64,000 nt of DNA from Mycobacterium sp. SM1 (GTDB lineage: Bacteria > Actinomycetota > Actinomycetes > Mycobacteriales > Mycobacteriaceae). A program made the position numbers and the translations under genes. The notes beneath the pieces are model-generated. The model worked only from the letters and a program-made list of their open reading frames with translations. It had not been told where the DNA came from and did no database searches. This document shows positions 36,259-45,257 of the stretch, in pieces; positions within the stretch are counted from its first letter, which is position 1; each line of letters begins with the position of its first letter. The stretch lies in assembly GCF_018361265.1 (NCBI RefSeq), contig NZ_JAFLNH010000004.1:434001-498000 (forward strand). The letters run 5' to 3'.

Positions 36259-36280
36259 GGGGGCGGCGAAGGCCGCCCCC
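36259..36280 (+). terminator. terminator-like hairpin after DUF3040 gene
   Basis: A 9-bp perfect G/C stem (GGGGGCGGC 36259-36267, GCCGCCCCC 36272-36280) with a GAAG loop, about 30 bases after the stop. There is no T tract. It separates the DUF3040 gene from the mraZ promoter region. Confidence 0.55.
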
Positions 36281-36346
36281 GCTCGTTACCCAGGTGGCTC
36301 CCTAAACCGGATCGCCCGGTGCTACGGGAGCGGAGCCCGGAAATTG

Positions 36347-36371
36347 CCCCACTTTCCCCCACCCAAGGCCA
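36347..36371 (-). promoter_or_regulatory. inverted MraZ-like box pair
   Basis: On the minus strand TGGGG occurs at 36361-36357 and 36351-36347, ten bases apart, with a degenerate TGGCC ten bases before the first. This repeats, in inverse orientation, the pattern next to mraZ about 230 bases away. Role as a second MraZ site is inference. Confidence 0.35.
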
Positions 36372-36592
36372 CACTTGCGTCCAGCCTTGACCGGTTGGGG
36401 GTGGATTGGGTTGTGCTCGGCGGGTGTTTTCCCGGAGTTCGTGCGAATCCAGGGCGTTAGCGGACCCGACCAAAGCAGCACGGGAGTCGGGACCGCTCCC
36501 CAAGAGCTAACCCGAAACCCGCCCGAGACTAGCGCAAAAACAGCCCCAGAGCAGCCAGAAAGCATTGCATTAACGATCTGTTACCCCGAAAA

Positions 36593-36627
36593 TGGGGAGA
36601 AGTGGGGAAGTGTGGGGTATGGTGGCA
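36593..36627 (+). promoter_or_regulatory. mraZ: MraZ operator: three TGGGG boxes at 10-base spacing
   Basis: TGGGG at 36593, 36603 and 36613, plus a degenerate TGGCA at 36623, each separated by exactly five bases. This agrees with the known MraZ recognition pattern (TGGGN repeats with 5-base spacers) and lies 55-90 bases before mraZ, so dcw autoregulation is likely. The rest of 36281-36592 holds AT-richer promoter sequence (for example around 36565-36585) and no gene. Confidence 0.75.
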
Positions 36628-36681
36628 GAAGTCGGGTGAGTGGGAGCGCAGTCGCTTCGTGTCGCGGCGGGAGGTGGCCTG

Positions 36682-37113
36682 ATGTTTCTGGGCACCTATA
36701 CGCCCAAGCTCGACGACAAGGGGCGGCTGACACTGCCCGCCAAGTTTCGCGACGCACTAGCAGGAGGGTTGATGGTCACTAAAAGCCAAGACCACAGCCT
36801 GGCCGTCTACCCGCGGGCGGAGTTCGAGCAGTTGGCGCGCCGCGCTAGCAAGGCGTCGCGGAGCAACCCCGGCGCGCGGGCGTTCCTGCGCAACCTCGCC
36901 GCCGGCACCGACGAGCAGCATCCCGACGCCCAGGGCCGGATCACGTTGTCGGCCGATCATCGTCGCTACGCCAACCTGTCGAAGGACTGCGTCGTGATCG
37001 GGGCGGTCGACTATTTGGAGATCTGGGACGCCCAGGCGTGGCAGGACTACCAGCGGACCCACGAAGAGAACTTTTCCGCGGCCAGCGATGAAACGCTCGG
37101 CGACATCATCTAA
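36682..37113 (+). CDS. mraZ: transcriptional regulator MraZ
   Basis: 143 residues, the usual length. Two AbrB-like swapped-hairpin repeats: MFLGTYTPKLDDKGRLTLPAKFRD (1-24) and DAQGRITLSADHRRYANL (about 92-110), each with the DxKGR/DxxGR signature. It binds the TGGGG boxes upstream and represses the division/wall cluster. First gene of mraZ-rsmH-ftsL-pbpB. The start is ATG 36682 with GGGAGGTGG upstream. Confidence 0.96.
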   Translation: MFLGTYTPKLDDKGRLTLPAKFRDALAGGLMVTKSQDHSLAVYPRAEFEQLARRASKASRSNPGARAFLRNLAAGTDEQHPDAQGRITLSADHRRYANLSKDCVVIGAVDYLEIWDAQAWQDYQRTHEENFSAASDETLGDII

Positions 37114-38269
37114 GGCGCATGCCGGTGCAGCGTGGCCTCTGCCCGAACCGACCCTGACGTACTTCCCCAACGCCAGGTTCGCGCTATCGGACAGGGACCT
37201 CGATGCACAGGCGGCCCGTCGGCCCGCCGGTAGCCAAAGCGGGGGAGGTGTGCCCGTGGCCGACCAGCCAGGCGATTTCGGGCATGTGCCGGTGCTGCTG
37301 GCCCGTTGCGTCGAGTTGCTCACCCCGGGGCTCACCCGGCATCATCCAGACGGGTCGGGGGCGCTTCTCGTCGACGCCACCATCGGCACGGGCGGACACG
37401 CGGAGCGCTTCCTTACCGGGCTGCCGGGCCTGCGCCTGCTCGGCCTCGACCGCGACCCGGCCGCGCTCGACATCGCTCGCACTCGGCTGGCCCGATTCGC
37501 CGACCGGGTGACGCTGGTGCCGACCCGCTATCACGACATCGCCGCAGCGTTGACTGGAGCTGGCTACGCCGCAACGGAATCAGTGGACGGGGTGCTGTTC
37601 GACCTCGGTGTGTCGTCTATCCAGCTCGACCGCGTCGAGCGAGGGTTTTCCTATTCTCACGATGCGCCGTTGGACATGCGGATGGATCCCGGCTGCCCAT
37701 TGACCGCGGCCGACATCGTCAACACTTACGACAAAGCCGCTCTGGCCGACATCCTCTGGCGCTACGGCGAGGAGAGGTTTGCCCGACGAATCGCCGCGCA
37801 CATCGTGCGCCGCCGCACGCGTGCGCCGTTCACCTCGACCGCTGAGTTGGTCGAGGTTGTCTACCAAGCGGTCCCGGCACCGGCCCGGCGCGCCGGCGGG
37901 CATCCGGCCAAGCGCACATTTCAGGCGTTGCGCATCGAGGTCAACGACGAGTTGGGTTCGCTGGGAAACGCGCTGCCTGCGGCGCTGGACGCGCTGGCCG
38001 TTGGCGGCCGGATGGTGGTGTTGTCCTATCAGTCACTGGAGGATCGCATGGTCAAGCGGGTGTTCAGCCGGGCGACCGCCGCCCGCACCCCGGAGGGTTT
38101 GCCGGTTGAGCTGCCCGGTCACGAACCACGATTCCGGTGGTTGACTCACGGCGCCGAGCGCGCCGACGCGGCCGAGGTGAAACGCAACCCGCGCAGCGCG
38201 TCGGCGCGGTTGCGCGCGGTGCAGCGCGTACAACCGGGGCCGTGGGCCGCACGGAGGGGCGATCGATGA
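37088..38269 (+). CDS. rsmH: 16S rRNA m4C1402 methyltransferase RsmH
   Basis: SAM-dependent methyltransferase (MraW). 393 residues from ATG 37088, which overlaps the end of mraZ by 26 bases. The 50-residue N-terminal extension (including LPEPTLTYFPNARF) is shared with M. tuberculosis Rv2165c. Motifs: HVPVLLARCVELL, DATIGTGGHAERFL (SAM), GLDRDPAALD, LFDLGVSSIQLD, RMDPGCPLTAADIVN, HPAKRTFQALRIEVN and VVLSYQSLEDRMVKRVF. Overlaps ftsL by the ATGA arrangement. Confidence 0.95.
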   Translation: MKRSATSSKAHAGAAWPLPEPTLTYFPNARFALSDRDLDAQAARRPAGSQSGGGVPVADQPGDFGHVPVLLARCVELLTPGLTRHHPDGSGALLVDATIGTGGHAERFLTGLPGLRLLGLDRDPAALDIARTRLARFADRVTLVPTRYHDIAAALTGAGYAATESVDGVLFDLGVSSIQLDRVERGFSYSHDAPLDMRMDPGCPLTAADIVNTYDKAALADILWRYGEERFARRIAAHIVRRRTRAPFTSTAELVEVVYQAVPAPARRAGGHPAKRTFQALRIEVNDELGSLGNALPAALDALAVGGRMVVLSYQSLEDRMVKRVFSRATAARTPEGLPVELPGHEPRFRWLTHGAERADAAEVKRNPRSASARLRAVQRVQPGPWAARRGDR

Positions 38270-39234
38270 GAGTCAAGCACGAGCCGCCAAGCCGCCGCAG
38301 CAAAGAGCGCCGGCGCGCAGAGCGGGTCGCCGCACCCGCCCGCGAGCCCCGAGGGGTGCGTTCGGGACCGCAGACTGCGCCGATGCCCCGCCCCGCCGAG
38401 CGATTGGCCCGGCCCAAAAACACCCGCCAAGCCAAGGCACGCGCAAAAGCCCGGAAAGCTAAGGCACCCAGGGTTGTTCGGGTTCCGCTGCGGGAGCGTC
38501 TCATCGCCAGGCTGGCGTCAATCGACCTACGGCCGCGCGCGCTGGTGAGCAAGGTGCCCTTTGTGGTGCTGGTGATCGGTTCCCTCGGTGTTGGGTTGGG
38601 TGTCACGCTGTGGCTATCCACCGATTCCGCGGAACGCTCCTATGAGCTGGGCAACGCCCGTGAGCAAGCCCGGATGCTTCGACAGCAAAAGGAAGCGCTC
38701 GAACGCGACGTGCTGCAAGCCCAAGCCGCACCGGCGCTGGCCGAGCAGGCCAGAAACTTGGGCATGATCCCGACGAGGGACACCGCGCACCTCGTCCAAG
38801 ACCCCGCCGGTAACTGGGTGGTTGTCGGGACTCCCAAGCCAGCGGAGGGGGTTCCGCCGCCACCACTGAACACCAAGCTGCCCGACGAAAACCCGACGCC
38901 GCCACCGCGGCAGGTGAATTCGGTGGAGTTGCCGGTGCGGGTGTCGCCGGGCGCGGCCGCGCCCCCGCCGGAGGTGCTGGTTCGCGCTCCGGACGGCGCG
39001 ACGACACTGGGAATCCAGCACCTTCCGGCTCCGGCGGGTTCCCCGGGGCCCTCGCCGTCAGATGGGGCTCCGGGAGGGCAACCGGGTTCCTTGCCGGCCG
39101 CCGGCGGGCCGGACCCGGGCGCCGGGGTGCCGGCCCCGGCTGCCGCCGCCCCGGACGGTGGCGCCCCCACCGTCTCGCCCGGTGGCGAACAGTTCGGTCC
39201 GCTGACCATCACAGCCCCCGGTGACCGCCGATGA
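38266..39234 (+). CDS. ftsL: cell-division protein FtsL, Pro-rich C-terminal extension
   Basis: 322 residues. Basic cytoplasmic N-terminus (about 100 residues rich in Arg/Lys/Ala), one membrane helix (VPFVVLVIGSLGVGLGVTLWL), then a short coiled coil (AREQARMLRQQKEALERDVLQAQ) with the conserved ARNLGMI, typical of FtsL/DivIC. The last 140 residues are an unusual low-complexity Pro/Gly/Ala stretch outside the membrane. Stop and start overlap with both neighbours. It bridges FtsQ and the FtsW-PbpB synthase. Confidence 0.92.
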   Translation: MRVKHEPPSRRSKERRRAERVAAPAREPRGVRSGPQTAPMPRPAERLARPKNTRQAKARAKARKAKAPRVVRVPLRERLIARLASIDLRPRALVSKVPFVVLVIGSLGVGLGVTLWLSTDSAERSYELGNAREQARMLRQQKEALERDVLQAQAAPALAEQARNLGMIPTRDTAHLVQDPAGNWVVVGTPKPAEGVPPPPLNTKLPDENPTPPPRQVNSVELPVRVSPGAAAPPPEVLVRAPDGATTLGIQHLPAPAGSPGPSPSDGAPGGQPGSLPAAGGPDPGAGVPAPAAAAPDGGAPTVSPGGEQFGPLTITAPGDRR

Positions 39235-41264
39235 GGCATGGCGCGAAAATAGCCAGCCGCCCGGTGCCGCGGACATGGCCGGCGCGCCGCGTTCGCAACG
39301 CGGCAGACGTTCAGGACAGCGACGGGTACAAAGCGAAACGCAACGGGGCAGGTGGGTCGGCAAAGCCGAAAAAGCAGCGCCGGCAAGGGCACGGCAGCAT
39401 GGTTGCGCACGGCCACCCGGCATCCGACCGGCGTACCCGGCACGCGGTCGATCTAGGCGCCCGCGGTGCCTCGTTCGTGTTTCGGTACCGAGCCGGAAAT
39501 GCGGTTATTTTCACGGCGCTGATTGTGGCGGTGGCGCAGTTGTTCTACCTGCAGGTGCCGCGCGCGGCCGGGTTACGCGCCGAGGCCGCAGGGCAATTGA
39601 AGGTCACCGACATTGAAAAGGCGGTGCGCGGCGCCATTATAGACCGCAACAACGACCGGTTGGCCTTCACCATCGAAGCACGCGCGCTGACGTTTCAGCC
39701 CCGCAGGATCGGCAAGCAACTGGCCGAGGCGAAACGCAAGAACGCCACCGCCCCCGACCCGCAACAGCGGCTGCGTGAGATCGCCACGGAGGTCTCGGCG
39801 CGGCTCAACAACAAGCCGGACCAGGCCACCGTGCTGAGAAAGCTGCGCAGCAACGAGACGTTCGTCTACCTGGCCCGTGCCGTGGACCCCGCGATCGCCA
39901 GCGCGATCACCAAGAAATATCCCGAAGTCGGCGCCGAGCGCCAGGACCTGCGCCAGTACCCGGGCGGATCACTGGCGGCCAATATCGTCGGCGGCATCGA
40001 CTGGGACGGTCACGGCCTGTTGGGTCTGGAGGACGCGATGGATGCCGTGCTGGCCGGAACCGACGGCTCGGTCACCTACGACCGGGGCTCCGACGGGGTT
40101 GTCATCCCGGGGAGTTACCGCAACCGGCATAAAGCGGTCAACGGGTCGACCGTCCAGCTCACCATCGACGACGACATCCAGTTCTATGTGCAGCAGCAGG
40201 TACAGCAGGCCAAGAACGCCTCCGGCGCGCGCAACGTGTCGGCCGTGGTGCTGGACGCCAAGACCGGCGAGGTGCTGGCCATGGCGAACGACAACACCTT
40301 CGACCCCTCGCAGGACATCGGGCGCCAGGGTGATAAGCAGCTGGGCAACCCCGCGGTGTCCGCACCATACGAGCCGGGCTCGGTGAACAAGATCGTGACC
40401 GCGTCCGCGGTCATCGAGTACGGGCTGAGCGATCCCGGCGAGGTGCTCTCGGTGCCCGGCTCAATCCACCTCGGCGGAGTCACCGTGCATGATGCCTGGG
40501 GTCACGGTGTGATGCCCTATACCACCACCGGGGTATTCGGCAAGTCGTCTAACGTGGGCACGCTGATGCTGGCGCAGCGCGTCGGCCCGGAACGCTATTA
40601 CGACATGCTCAAGAAGTTCGGGCTGGGCCAGCGCACCGGGGTGGGGCTGCCGGGGGAGAGCGCCGGGCTGGTACCTCCGATCGACCAGTGGTCAAGCAGC
40701 ACGTTCTCCAATCTTCCTATCGGCCAGGGACTTTCGATGACATTGCTGCAGATGACCGGGATGTATCAGGCCATTGCCAACGACGGGATGAGGATTCCGC
40801 CGCGGATCATCAAGGCGGTCATCGCGCCCGACGGCACCCGAACCGAAGAGCCGCGCCCGCAGGGGGTTCGGGTGGTCTCCCCGCAGACCGCGCAGACCGT
40901 GCGCAACATGCTGCGCGCGGTCGTGCAGCGCGACCCGCGCGGCTACCAGCAGGGTACCGCGCCGGCGGCCGCGGTCGACGGCTATCAGATTGCCGGCAAA
41001 ACCGGTACCGCACAGCAGATCAACCCGGCCTGCGGCTGCTACTACGACGACGTCTACTGGATCAGCTTTGCCGGCATGGCGCCCGCCGACGACCCGCGCT
41101 ATGTCATCGGGATGATGATGGACAACCCACGGCGTGCTGCCGACGGGTCCCCGGGATCCTCAGCGGCACCGCTGTTCCACAACATCGCGGGCTGGCTCAT
41201 GCAGCGCGAAAATGTCCCGCTGTCACCGGATCCCGGACCCCCCCTGATACTGCAAGCCGTGTGA
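39231..41264 (+). CDS. pbpB: septal penicillin-binding protein 3 / FtsI
   Basis: Septal transpeptidase of 677 residues, near the 679 of M. tuberculosis PbpB. Basic N-terminal tail, one membrane helix (NAVIFTALIVAVAQLFYLQV), PBP dimerisation domain (GAIIDRNNDRLAFT), and transpeptidase domain with SVNK (acylated Ser), SSN and KTGTAQ motifs. Start overlaps ftsL. The gene ends the dcw run in this window. In the canonical order murE follows, but here a catabolic island begins 150-250 bases later. Confidence 0.95.
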   Translation: MRHGAKIASRPVPRTWPARRVRNAADVQDSDGYKAKRNGAGGSAKPKKQRRQGHGSMVAHGHPASDRRTRHAVDLGARGASFVFRYRAGNAVIFTALIVAVAQLFYLQVPRAAGLRAEAAGQLKVTDIEKAVRGAIIDRNNDRLAFTIEARALTFQPRRIGKQLAEAKRKNATAPDPQQRLREIATEVSARLNNKPDQATVLRKLRSNETFVYLARAVDPAIASAITKKYPEVGAERQDLRQYPGGSLAANIVGGIDWDGHGLLGLEDAMDAVLAGTDGSVTYDRGSDGVVIPGSYRNRHKAVNGSTVQLTIDDDIQFYVQQQVQQAKNASGARNVSAVVLDAKTGEVLAMANDNTFDPSQDIGRQGDKQLGNPAVSAPYEPGSVNKIVTASAVIEYGLSDPGEVLSVPGSIHLGGVTVHDAWGHGVMPYTTTGVFGKSSNVGTLMLAQRVGPERYYDMLKKFGLGQRTGVGLPGESAGLVPPIDQWSSSTFSNLPIGQGLSMTLLQMTGMYQAIANDGMRIPPRIIKAVIAPDGTRTEEPRPQGVRVVSPQTAQTVRNMLRAVVQRDPRGYQQGTAPAAAVDGYQIAGKTGTAQQINPACGCYYDDVYWISFAGMAPADDPRYVIGMMMDNPRRAADGSPGSSAAPLFHNIAGWLMQRENVPLSPDPGPPLILQAV

Positions 41265-41512
41265 AGGCGCCAGGGGACACGCTGGATGGCGTGGCCGCGA
41301 CCCCGTCCCGTCGGCAGGAGTTGGCTGTTTTGTTCCGCGTGCGGGAACAACTACCCTGGTGACCGTTGTCAACCCGTAAGTTATCTGGCAGCGTGCGCAT
41401 CTGACGGCGAGGTTTGCCGGTGCCCAGTGCCCACACACCACTCATCGGATCAACCGTAGCCGACTGGCTCAAGCGCGCAACGCTGCTCGGTCGTGTGAAA
41501 GGGTTGTGCGTA

Positions 41513-42610
41513 TTGCGTTTCCAGCACGAATTTCTGCCACAGCGAGTGTGCTTCGCCTCGGGTGAGGCGCAGTCGATGCTGGCGCGCGAGGTGACAAGGC
41601 TGGGCGCTTCGCGGGTGATGGTGATCGCCTCGCCGGGCGCGTTGCGGCGGGCGGGCAGGATTACCGCCGGCCTACCGGTGGCGCATCGTCACGAGGAGGT
41701 GGTGATGCATGTGCCGGTCGAGGTGGCCCAGCGGGCCCGCGACGCCGCTGCCCGCCACGGGGCGGATGTGCTGGTCGGCATCGGCGGTGGTTCGGCGATC
41801 GGACTGGCGAAAGCCGTCGCGCTGACCAGCGCACTGCCGATCGTTGCGGTGCCTACGACCTACTCCGGCTCGGAGGCCACGAACGTGTGGGGGCTGACCG
41901 ATGGCAACGGCAAGACCACCGGGGCGCACGTGGGGGTGTTGCCCCGCGCGGTGATCTACGACGCGGAGCTGACCCGTTCGTTGCCGGTCGCGATGAGTGT
42001 GGCCTCGGGGATGAATGCGTTGGCGCACTGCGTGGATTCGATGTGGGGACCGCACGCGGACCCGATCGGTCAAGTCCTGGCGCAAGAGGGGATCCGCGCG
42101 CTCGGGGTTGCGTTGCCGCGGATCGCGGCCGACCCGATGGGCTTAGGCGGCCGCGAGCATGCCCTGTACGGGGCGTACCTGGCGGCGGTCGCGTTCTGCT
42201 CGGCCGGATCGGGGCTGCATCACAAGATCTGTCACGTCCTCGGCGGCGTCTACAACCTTCCGCACGCCCCAACCCACGCCATCGTGTTGCCTTACGTACT
42301 GGCGTTCAACGCCAGCGCCGCACCGCAGGTCGCACAGCGAATCGCGACCGCGCTGGATGCAACGACCGCGATCGAGGGCCTGCAACGCTTGCGGGTGCGG
42401 CTTCGGGCGCCGCGGGCGTTGCGCGACTACGGGTTTGACGAACGCGACATCAGTGGTGCCGTGGACGCAATCTTGCCGGTGGTGCCGCCGGGTAATCCGC
42501 GCCCGGTCCACGCCGACGATCTGCGCCGCCTACTCACCGCGGCATGGCGGGGAGCCGATCCGAAAATCGTCATTGATGACACCACGAAAGACATGGAGAA
42601 GACACGATGA
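41513..42610 (+). CDS. maleylacetate reductase (Fe-ADH family)
   Basis: NAD(P)H-dependent reduction of maleylacetate to 3-oxoadipate, the last step of hydroxyquinol ortho cleavage. From TTG 41513 (MRFQHEFLPQRVCFASGEA) the product has 365 residues; GTG 41495 and 41414 are longer alternatives. AAAGGG nine bases before 41513 favours it. Motifs: GIGGGSAIGLAKAVAL (nucleotide), VPTTYSGSEATNVWG, HCVDSMW, and SAGSGLHHKICHVLGG with histidines at the metal region. Overlaps the next gene (ATGA). First gene after pbpB and of higher similarity to soil catabolic clusters than to core genes, which suggests acquisition. Confidence 0.9.
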   Translation: MRFQHEFLPQRVCFASGEAQSMLAREVTRLGASRVMVIASPGALRRAGRITAGLPVAHRHEEVVMHVPVEVAQRARDAAARHGADVLVGIGGGSAIGLAKAVALTSALPIVAVPTTYSGSEATNVWGLTDGNGKTTGAHVGVLPRAVIYDAELTRSLPVAMSVASGMNALAHCVDSMWGPHADPIGQVLAQEGIRALGVALPRIAADPMGLGGREHALYGAYLAAVAFCSAGSGLHHKICHVLGGVYNLPHAPTHAIVLPYVLAFNASAAPQVAQRIATALDATTAIEGLQRLRVRLRAPRALRDYGFDERDISGAVDAILPVVPPGNPRPVHADDLRRLLTAAWRGADPKIVIDDTTKDMEKTR

Positions 42611-43518
42611 ACACGCCGGGCAGCACCGTCACCGGAATCTCCCCTGAGCAGCAGGCCGTGGAGGACGACGTCGTCGCCCGGGTCGTCGATGCATTTGCCG
42701 CTGCCCCAGACCCGCGGCTGCGCCAGCTGATGCAGGCGCTGACGCGGTATCTGCACGCCTTCATCCGCGAGGTCCGTCTCACCGAGGCGGAGTGGGCGAA
42801 GGCGATCGAGTTTCTCACCGCTGTCGGGCACATCACCGACGACAAACGTCAGGAGTTCATCTTGCTCTCCGATGTGTTGGGCGCCTCGATGCAAACGGTG
42901 GCCGTCAACAACGAGATTTACAAAGGAGCCACCGAGGCGACGGTGTTCGGACCGTTTTTCGTCGCCGACTCCCCGCAGATCCCCCTGGGGGGCGATATGG
43001 CCGGCGGCGCTCCCGGGGAGCCGTGCTGGGTGGAGGGCAGCGTCACCGACACCGACGGCAACCCCGTGGCGGGCGCCCGCATCGAGGTGTGGGAAGCCGA
43101 TGCGGCCGGCTTCTACGATGTGCAATACCCCGACGGCCGGGTCGCTGCCCGCGCCCACCTGTTCACCGATTCCGAAGGCGGATACCGCTTTTGGGGGCTC
43201 ACCCCGACTCCGTACCCGATTCCGCATGATGGGCCGGTTGGCGCGCTGCTGGCGGCCACGGGACGCTCCCCGATGCGCCCGGGGCACCTGCATTTCATGG
43301 TCACCGCCGACGGGTTGCGCACCCTGGTCACACACGTATTCGTCGCTGGAGATCCCCAGCTTGAGATCGGCGATGCGGTCTTCGGTGTCAAAGATTCGCT
43401 GATTAAAGAGTTCACCCGCCACCGCCCCGGCACCCCTACCCCGGATGGCCGGGATGTGGGCGATCGCGAGTGGTCGCGGGTGCGTTTCGACATCGTCTTG
43501 GCCCCTGCGGCCGCCTGA
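42607..43518 (+). CDS. intradiol ring-cleavage dioxygenase, hydroxyquinol 1,2-type
   Basis: Non-heme Fe(III) dioxygenase that opens hydroxyquinol (or catechol) between the hydroxyls. 303 residues: an N-terminal dimerisation domain with PDPRLRQLMQALTRYLHAFIREVRLTE, then the catalytic beta domain with the expected ligands, Tyr in DAAGFYDVQYPDG, Tyr in TPTPYPIPHDG, and two His in RPGHLHFMV. Pairing with maleylacetate reductase through an ATGA overlap points to hydroxyquinol rather than catechol. The source of hydroxyquinol in this strain is not visible here. Confidence 0.9.
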   Translation: MNTPGSTVTGISPEQQAVEDDVVARVVDAFAAAPDPRLRQLMQALTRYLHAFIREVRLTEAEWAKAIEFLTAVGHITDDKRQEFILLSDVLGASMQTVAVNNEIYKGATEATVFGPFFVADSPQIPLGGDMAGGAPGEPCWVEGSVTDTDGNPVAGARIEVWEADAAGFYDVQYPDGRVAARAHLFTDSEGGYRFWGLTPTPYPIPHDGPVGALLAATGRSPMRPGHLHFMVTADGLRTLVTHVFVAGDPQLEIGDAVFGVKDSLIKEFTRHRPGTPTPDGRDVGDREWSRVRFDIVLAPAAA

Positions 43519-43540
43519 TCGGCTAGCGGGAGTGTCAGAC

Positions 43541-44323
43541 ATGCAAACCGCGCTGATGCCGGCCGTGTTCGTCGGGCACGGCAATCCGATGAATGCGATT
43601 GAGGATAACCCCTACAGCGCGGCCTGGCGGCGATTGGCCGCCGCGCTTCCCCACCCGCGGGCGATCCTGGTGGTCTCGGCGCACTGGTATGGCCCGGGCG
43701 GGCGGGTCACGACCGCCGAGAAGCCGGTGACCCTGCACGACTTCGGCGGCTTTCCCCGCGCGCTGTTCGAGGTCAGCTACCCAGCCCCGGGTTCGCCCGA
43801 ACTCGCCGGGCGGGTAGCGGACATGCTGGCGCCCACCCCCATCGAACCCGACACCGGCTGGGGGCTGGACCACGGCACCTGGTCGGTGCTGGTGCAGATG
43901 TACCCGGCCGCCGACATTCCGGTGCTGCAGCTGGGTATCGATGAAACCCTCACCCCCGAGCAGCATTTCGATATCGGGTACCGGTTACGCCGGCTGCGCG
44001 AGGAGGGGATCCTGATCCTGGGCTCCGGCAACGTCGTGCACAATCTGCGCGTCTACGCGTGGGACCGGCGCCCCGTCGCCCCGTTCGAGTGGGCGGTTCG
44101 CTTCGAAGCCTGGCTGCGGGAGGCGATCATGGCGCGCCGCTTTGACGACGTGATCGCCTACGAGCGCGCCGGCGCGGATGCGGCGTTGGCCGTTCCCACC
44201 CCCGAGCACTACCTGCCGCTGCTATATGTGCTGGGCACATGTGCCGAAGACGAGCCCATCTCCTTGCCGGTCGAGGGCTTTGACGGGGGCTCACTCTCCA
44301 TGCTCGGCGTCCGGGTGGGGTAA
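43541..44323 (+). CDS. DODA/YgiD-type class III extradiol dioxygenase
   Basis: 260 residues, the length of the YgiD/4,5-DOPA-dioxygenase family. N-terminal ALMPAVFVGHGNPMNAIEDNPYSAAW, with a metal His (VFVGHGNP), SAHWYG (second His), LHDFGGFPRALFEV, WGLDHGTWSVL, and LGSGNVVHNLR (late His). Acts on a catecholic or related ring. Its substrate is not clear, and it could equally cleave an intermediate in the hydroxyquinol or catechol branch. RBS is weak. It begins 22 bases after the intradiol gene. Confidence 0.85.
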   Translation: MQTALMPAVFVGHGNPMNAIEDNPYSAAWRRLAAALPHPRAILVVSAHWYGPGGRVTTAEKPVTLHDFGGFPRALFEVSYPAPGSPELAGRVADMLAPTPIEPDTGWGLDHGTWSVLVQMYPAADIPVLQLGIDETLTPEQHFDIGYRLRRLREEGILILGSGNVVHNLRVYAWDRRPVAPFEWAVRFEAWLREAIMARRFDDVIAYERAGADAALAVPTPEHYLPLLYVLGTCAEDEPISLPVEGFDGGSLSMLGVRVG

Positions 44324-44462
44324 CTGCACACTGCTCAAGCCGCTGGGTGGGCTCACCGGTGCGAGCGTTCCGGTGCCCGGAATGCGCCCCCAAGGGCCCG
44401 CTGGTGTTCGGGATGATTACCGCGGGCTGCGGCTATCGGGGGTCTTCGCGGAAGGAGCAAGC

Positions 44463-45257
44463 ATGCGGATCGATTTGTCGGGCCGACGGTCGCTGGTGAC
44501 CGGGTCAACCGCCGGGATCGGCTACGCGATTGCCCGTGGGCTTGCCGGGGCGGGGGCTGCGGTAGTCATCAACGGCAGGACAGATGACCGTGTCCACCAA
44601 GCGGTGACCCGGTTGCAAGACGAGGTTCCCGGAGCCCGGGTTTGCGGTGTGGCGGCCGATGTCGGTACCGCCGGTGGGGTTGCCAAACTGCTCGACCACG
44701 AGCCCGACGTCGACGTACTCGTCGCCAACGCCGGGATTTTCGCACCGAAGCCGTTCGCGGAGATCACCGACGAGGAGTGGCAGCGCTTTTTCGATGTCAA
44801 CGTCATGGGGGCGGTTCGGCTGGCCCGCCACTACGTGCCGCGGATGGCAAAGCGCGGGTGGGGGCGTGTGGTGTTTATCAGCAGCGAGTCCGCATTGCAC
44901 ATCCCCGTGGAGATGGTTCATTACGGGATGACGAAGACCGCCTTGATCGCCGTCGCTCGGGGCCTGGCCGAGTCCTACCCGGCGAGCGGGGTGACGGTGA
45001 ACTCTGTGCTTCCCGGGCCGACGCGATCTGAGGGTGTCGTCACATTCCTGGAAGAACTGGCCGGCCGGCGGGGTCAAAGCACCGAGGATGTCGAGAAGGA
45101 GTTTCTTGCCACCATGCGACCGACCTCGTTGCTGGGCCGATTTGCGACCACCGAGGAGGTGGCGAACCTGGTGGTCTACGTCTGCTCACCGCAGGCCGCG
45201 GCGACCACGGGCGCGGCCCTGCGGGTGGATGGCGGTGTCGTGCGGGCCATTCCGTAA
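44463..45257 (+). CDS. short-chain dehydrogenase/reductase
   Basis: 264 residues, classical SDR. TGSTAGIGYAIARG (nucleotide), NAG motif (VLVANAGIF), catalytic Ser in VFISSESALHI and YGMTK (Tyr, Lys). GAAGGAGCAAGC precedes ATG 44463. C-terminal SPQAAATTGAALRVDGGVVR is typical of oxidising SDRs. Gene direction is the same as the hydroxyquinol module and it converges with the ben fusion gene. Precise substrate unknown; a ring dihydrodiol or alcohol is plausible. Confidence 0.85.
   Translation: MRIDLSGRRSLVTGSTAGIGYAIARGLAGAGAAVVINGRTDDRVHQAVTRLQDEVPGARVCGVAADVGTAGGVAKLLDHEPDVDVLVANAGIFAPKPFAEITDEEWQRFFDVNVMGAVRLARHYVPRMAKRGWGRVVFISSESALHIPVEMVHYGMTKTALIAVARGLAESYPASGVTVNSVLPGPTRSEGVVTFLEELAGRRGQSTEDVEKEFLATMRPTSLLGRFATTEEVANLVVYVCSPQAAATTGAALRVDGGVVRAIP

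Noticed and set aside
37249..38269. Later GTG starts for rsmH near 37249-37260.
   Set aside because: The N-terminal extension from ATG 37088 contains a segment conserved with Rv2165c, so the longer form is preferred.
42607..43518. Assignment as catechol 1,2-dioxygenase (CatA) working with the ben genes.
   Set aside because: No catB or catC gene is present, while the overlapping neighbour is a maleylacetate reductase, which points to hydroxyquinol.
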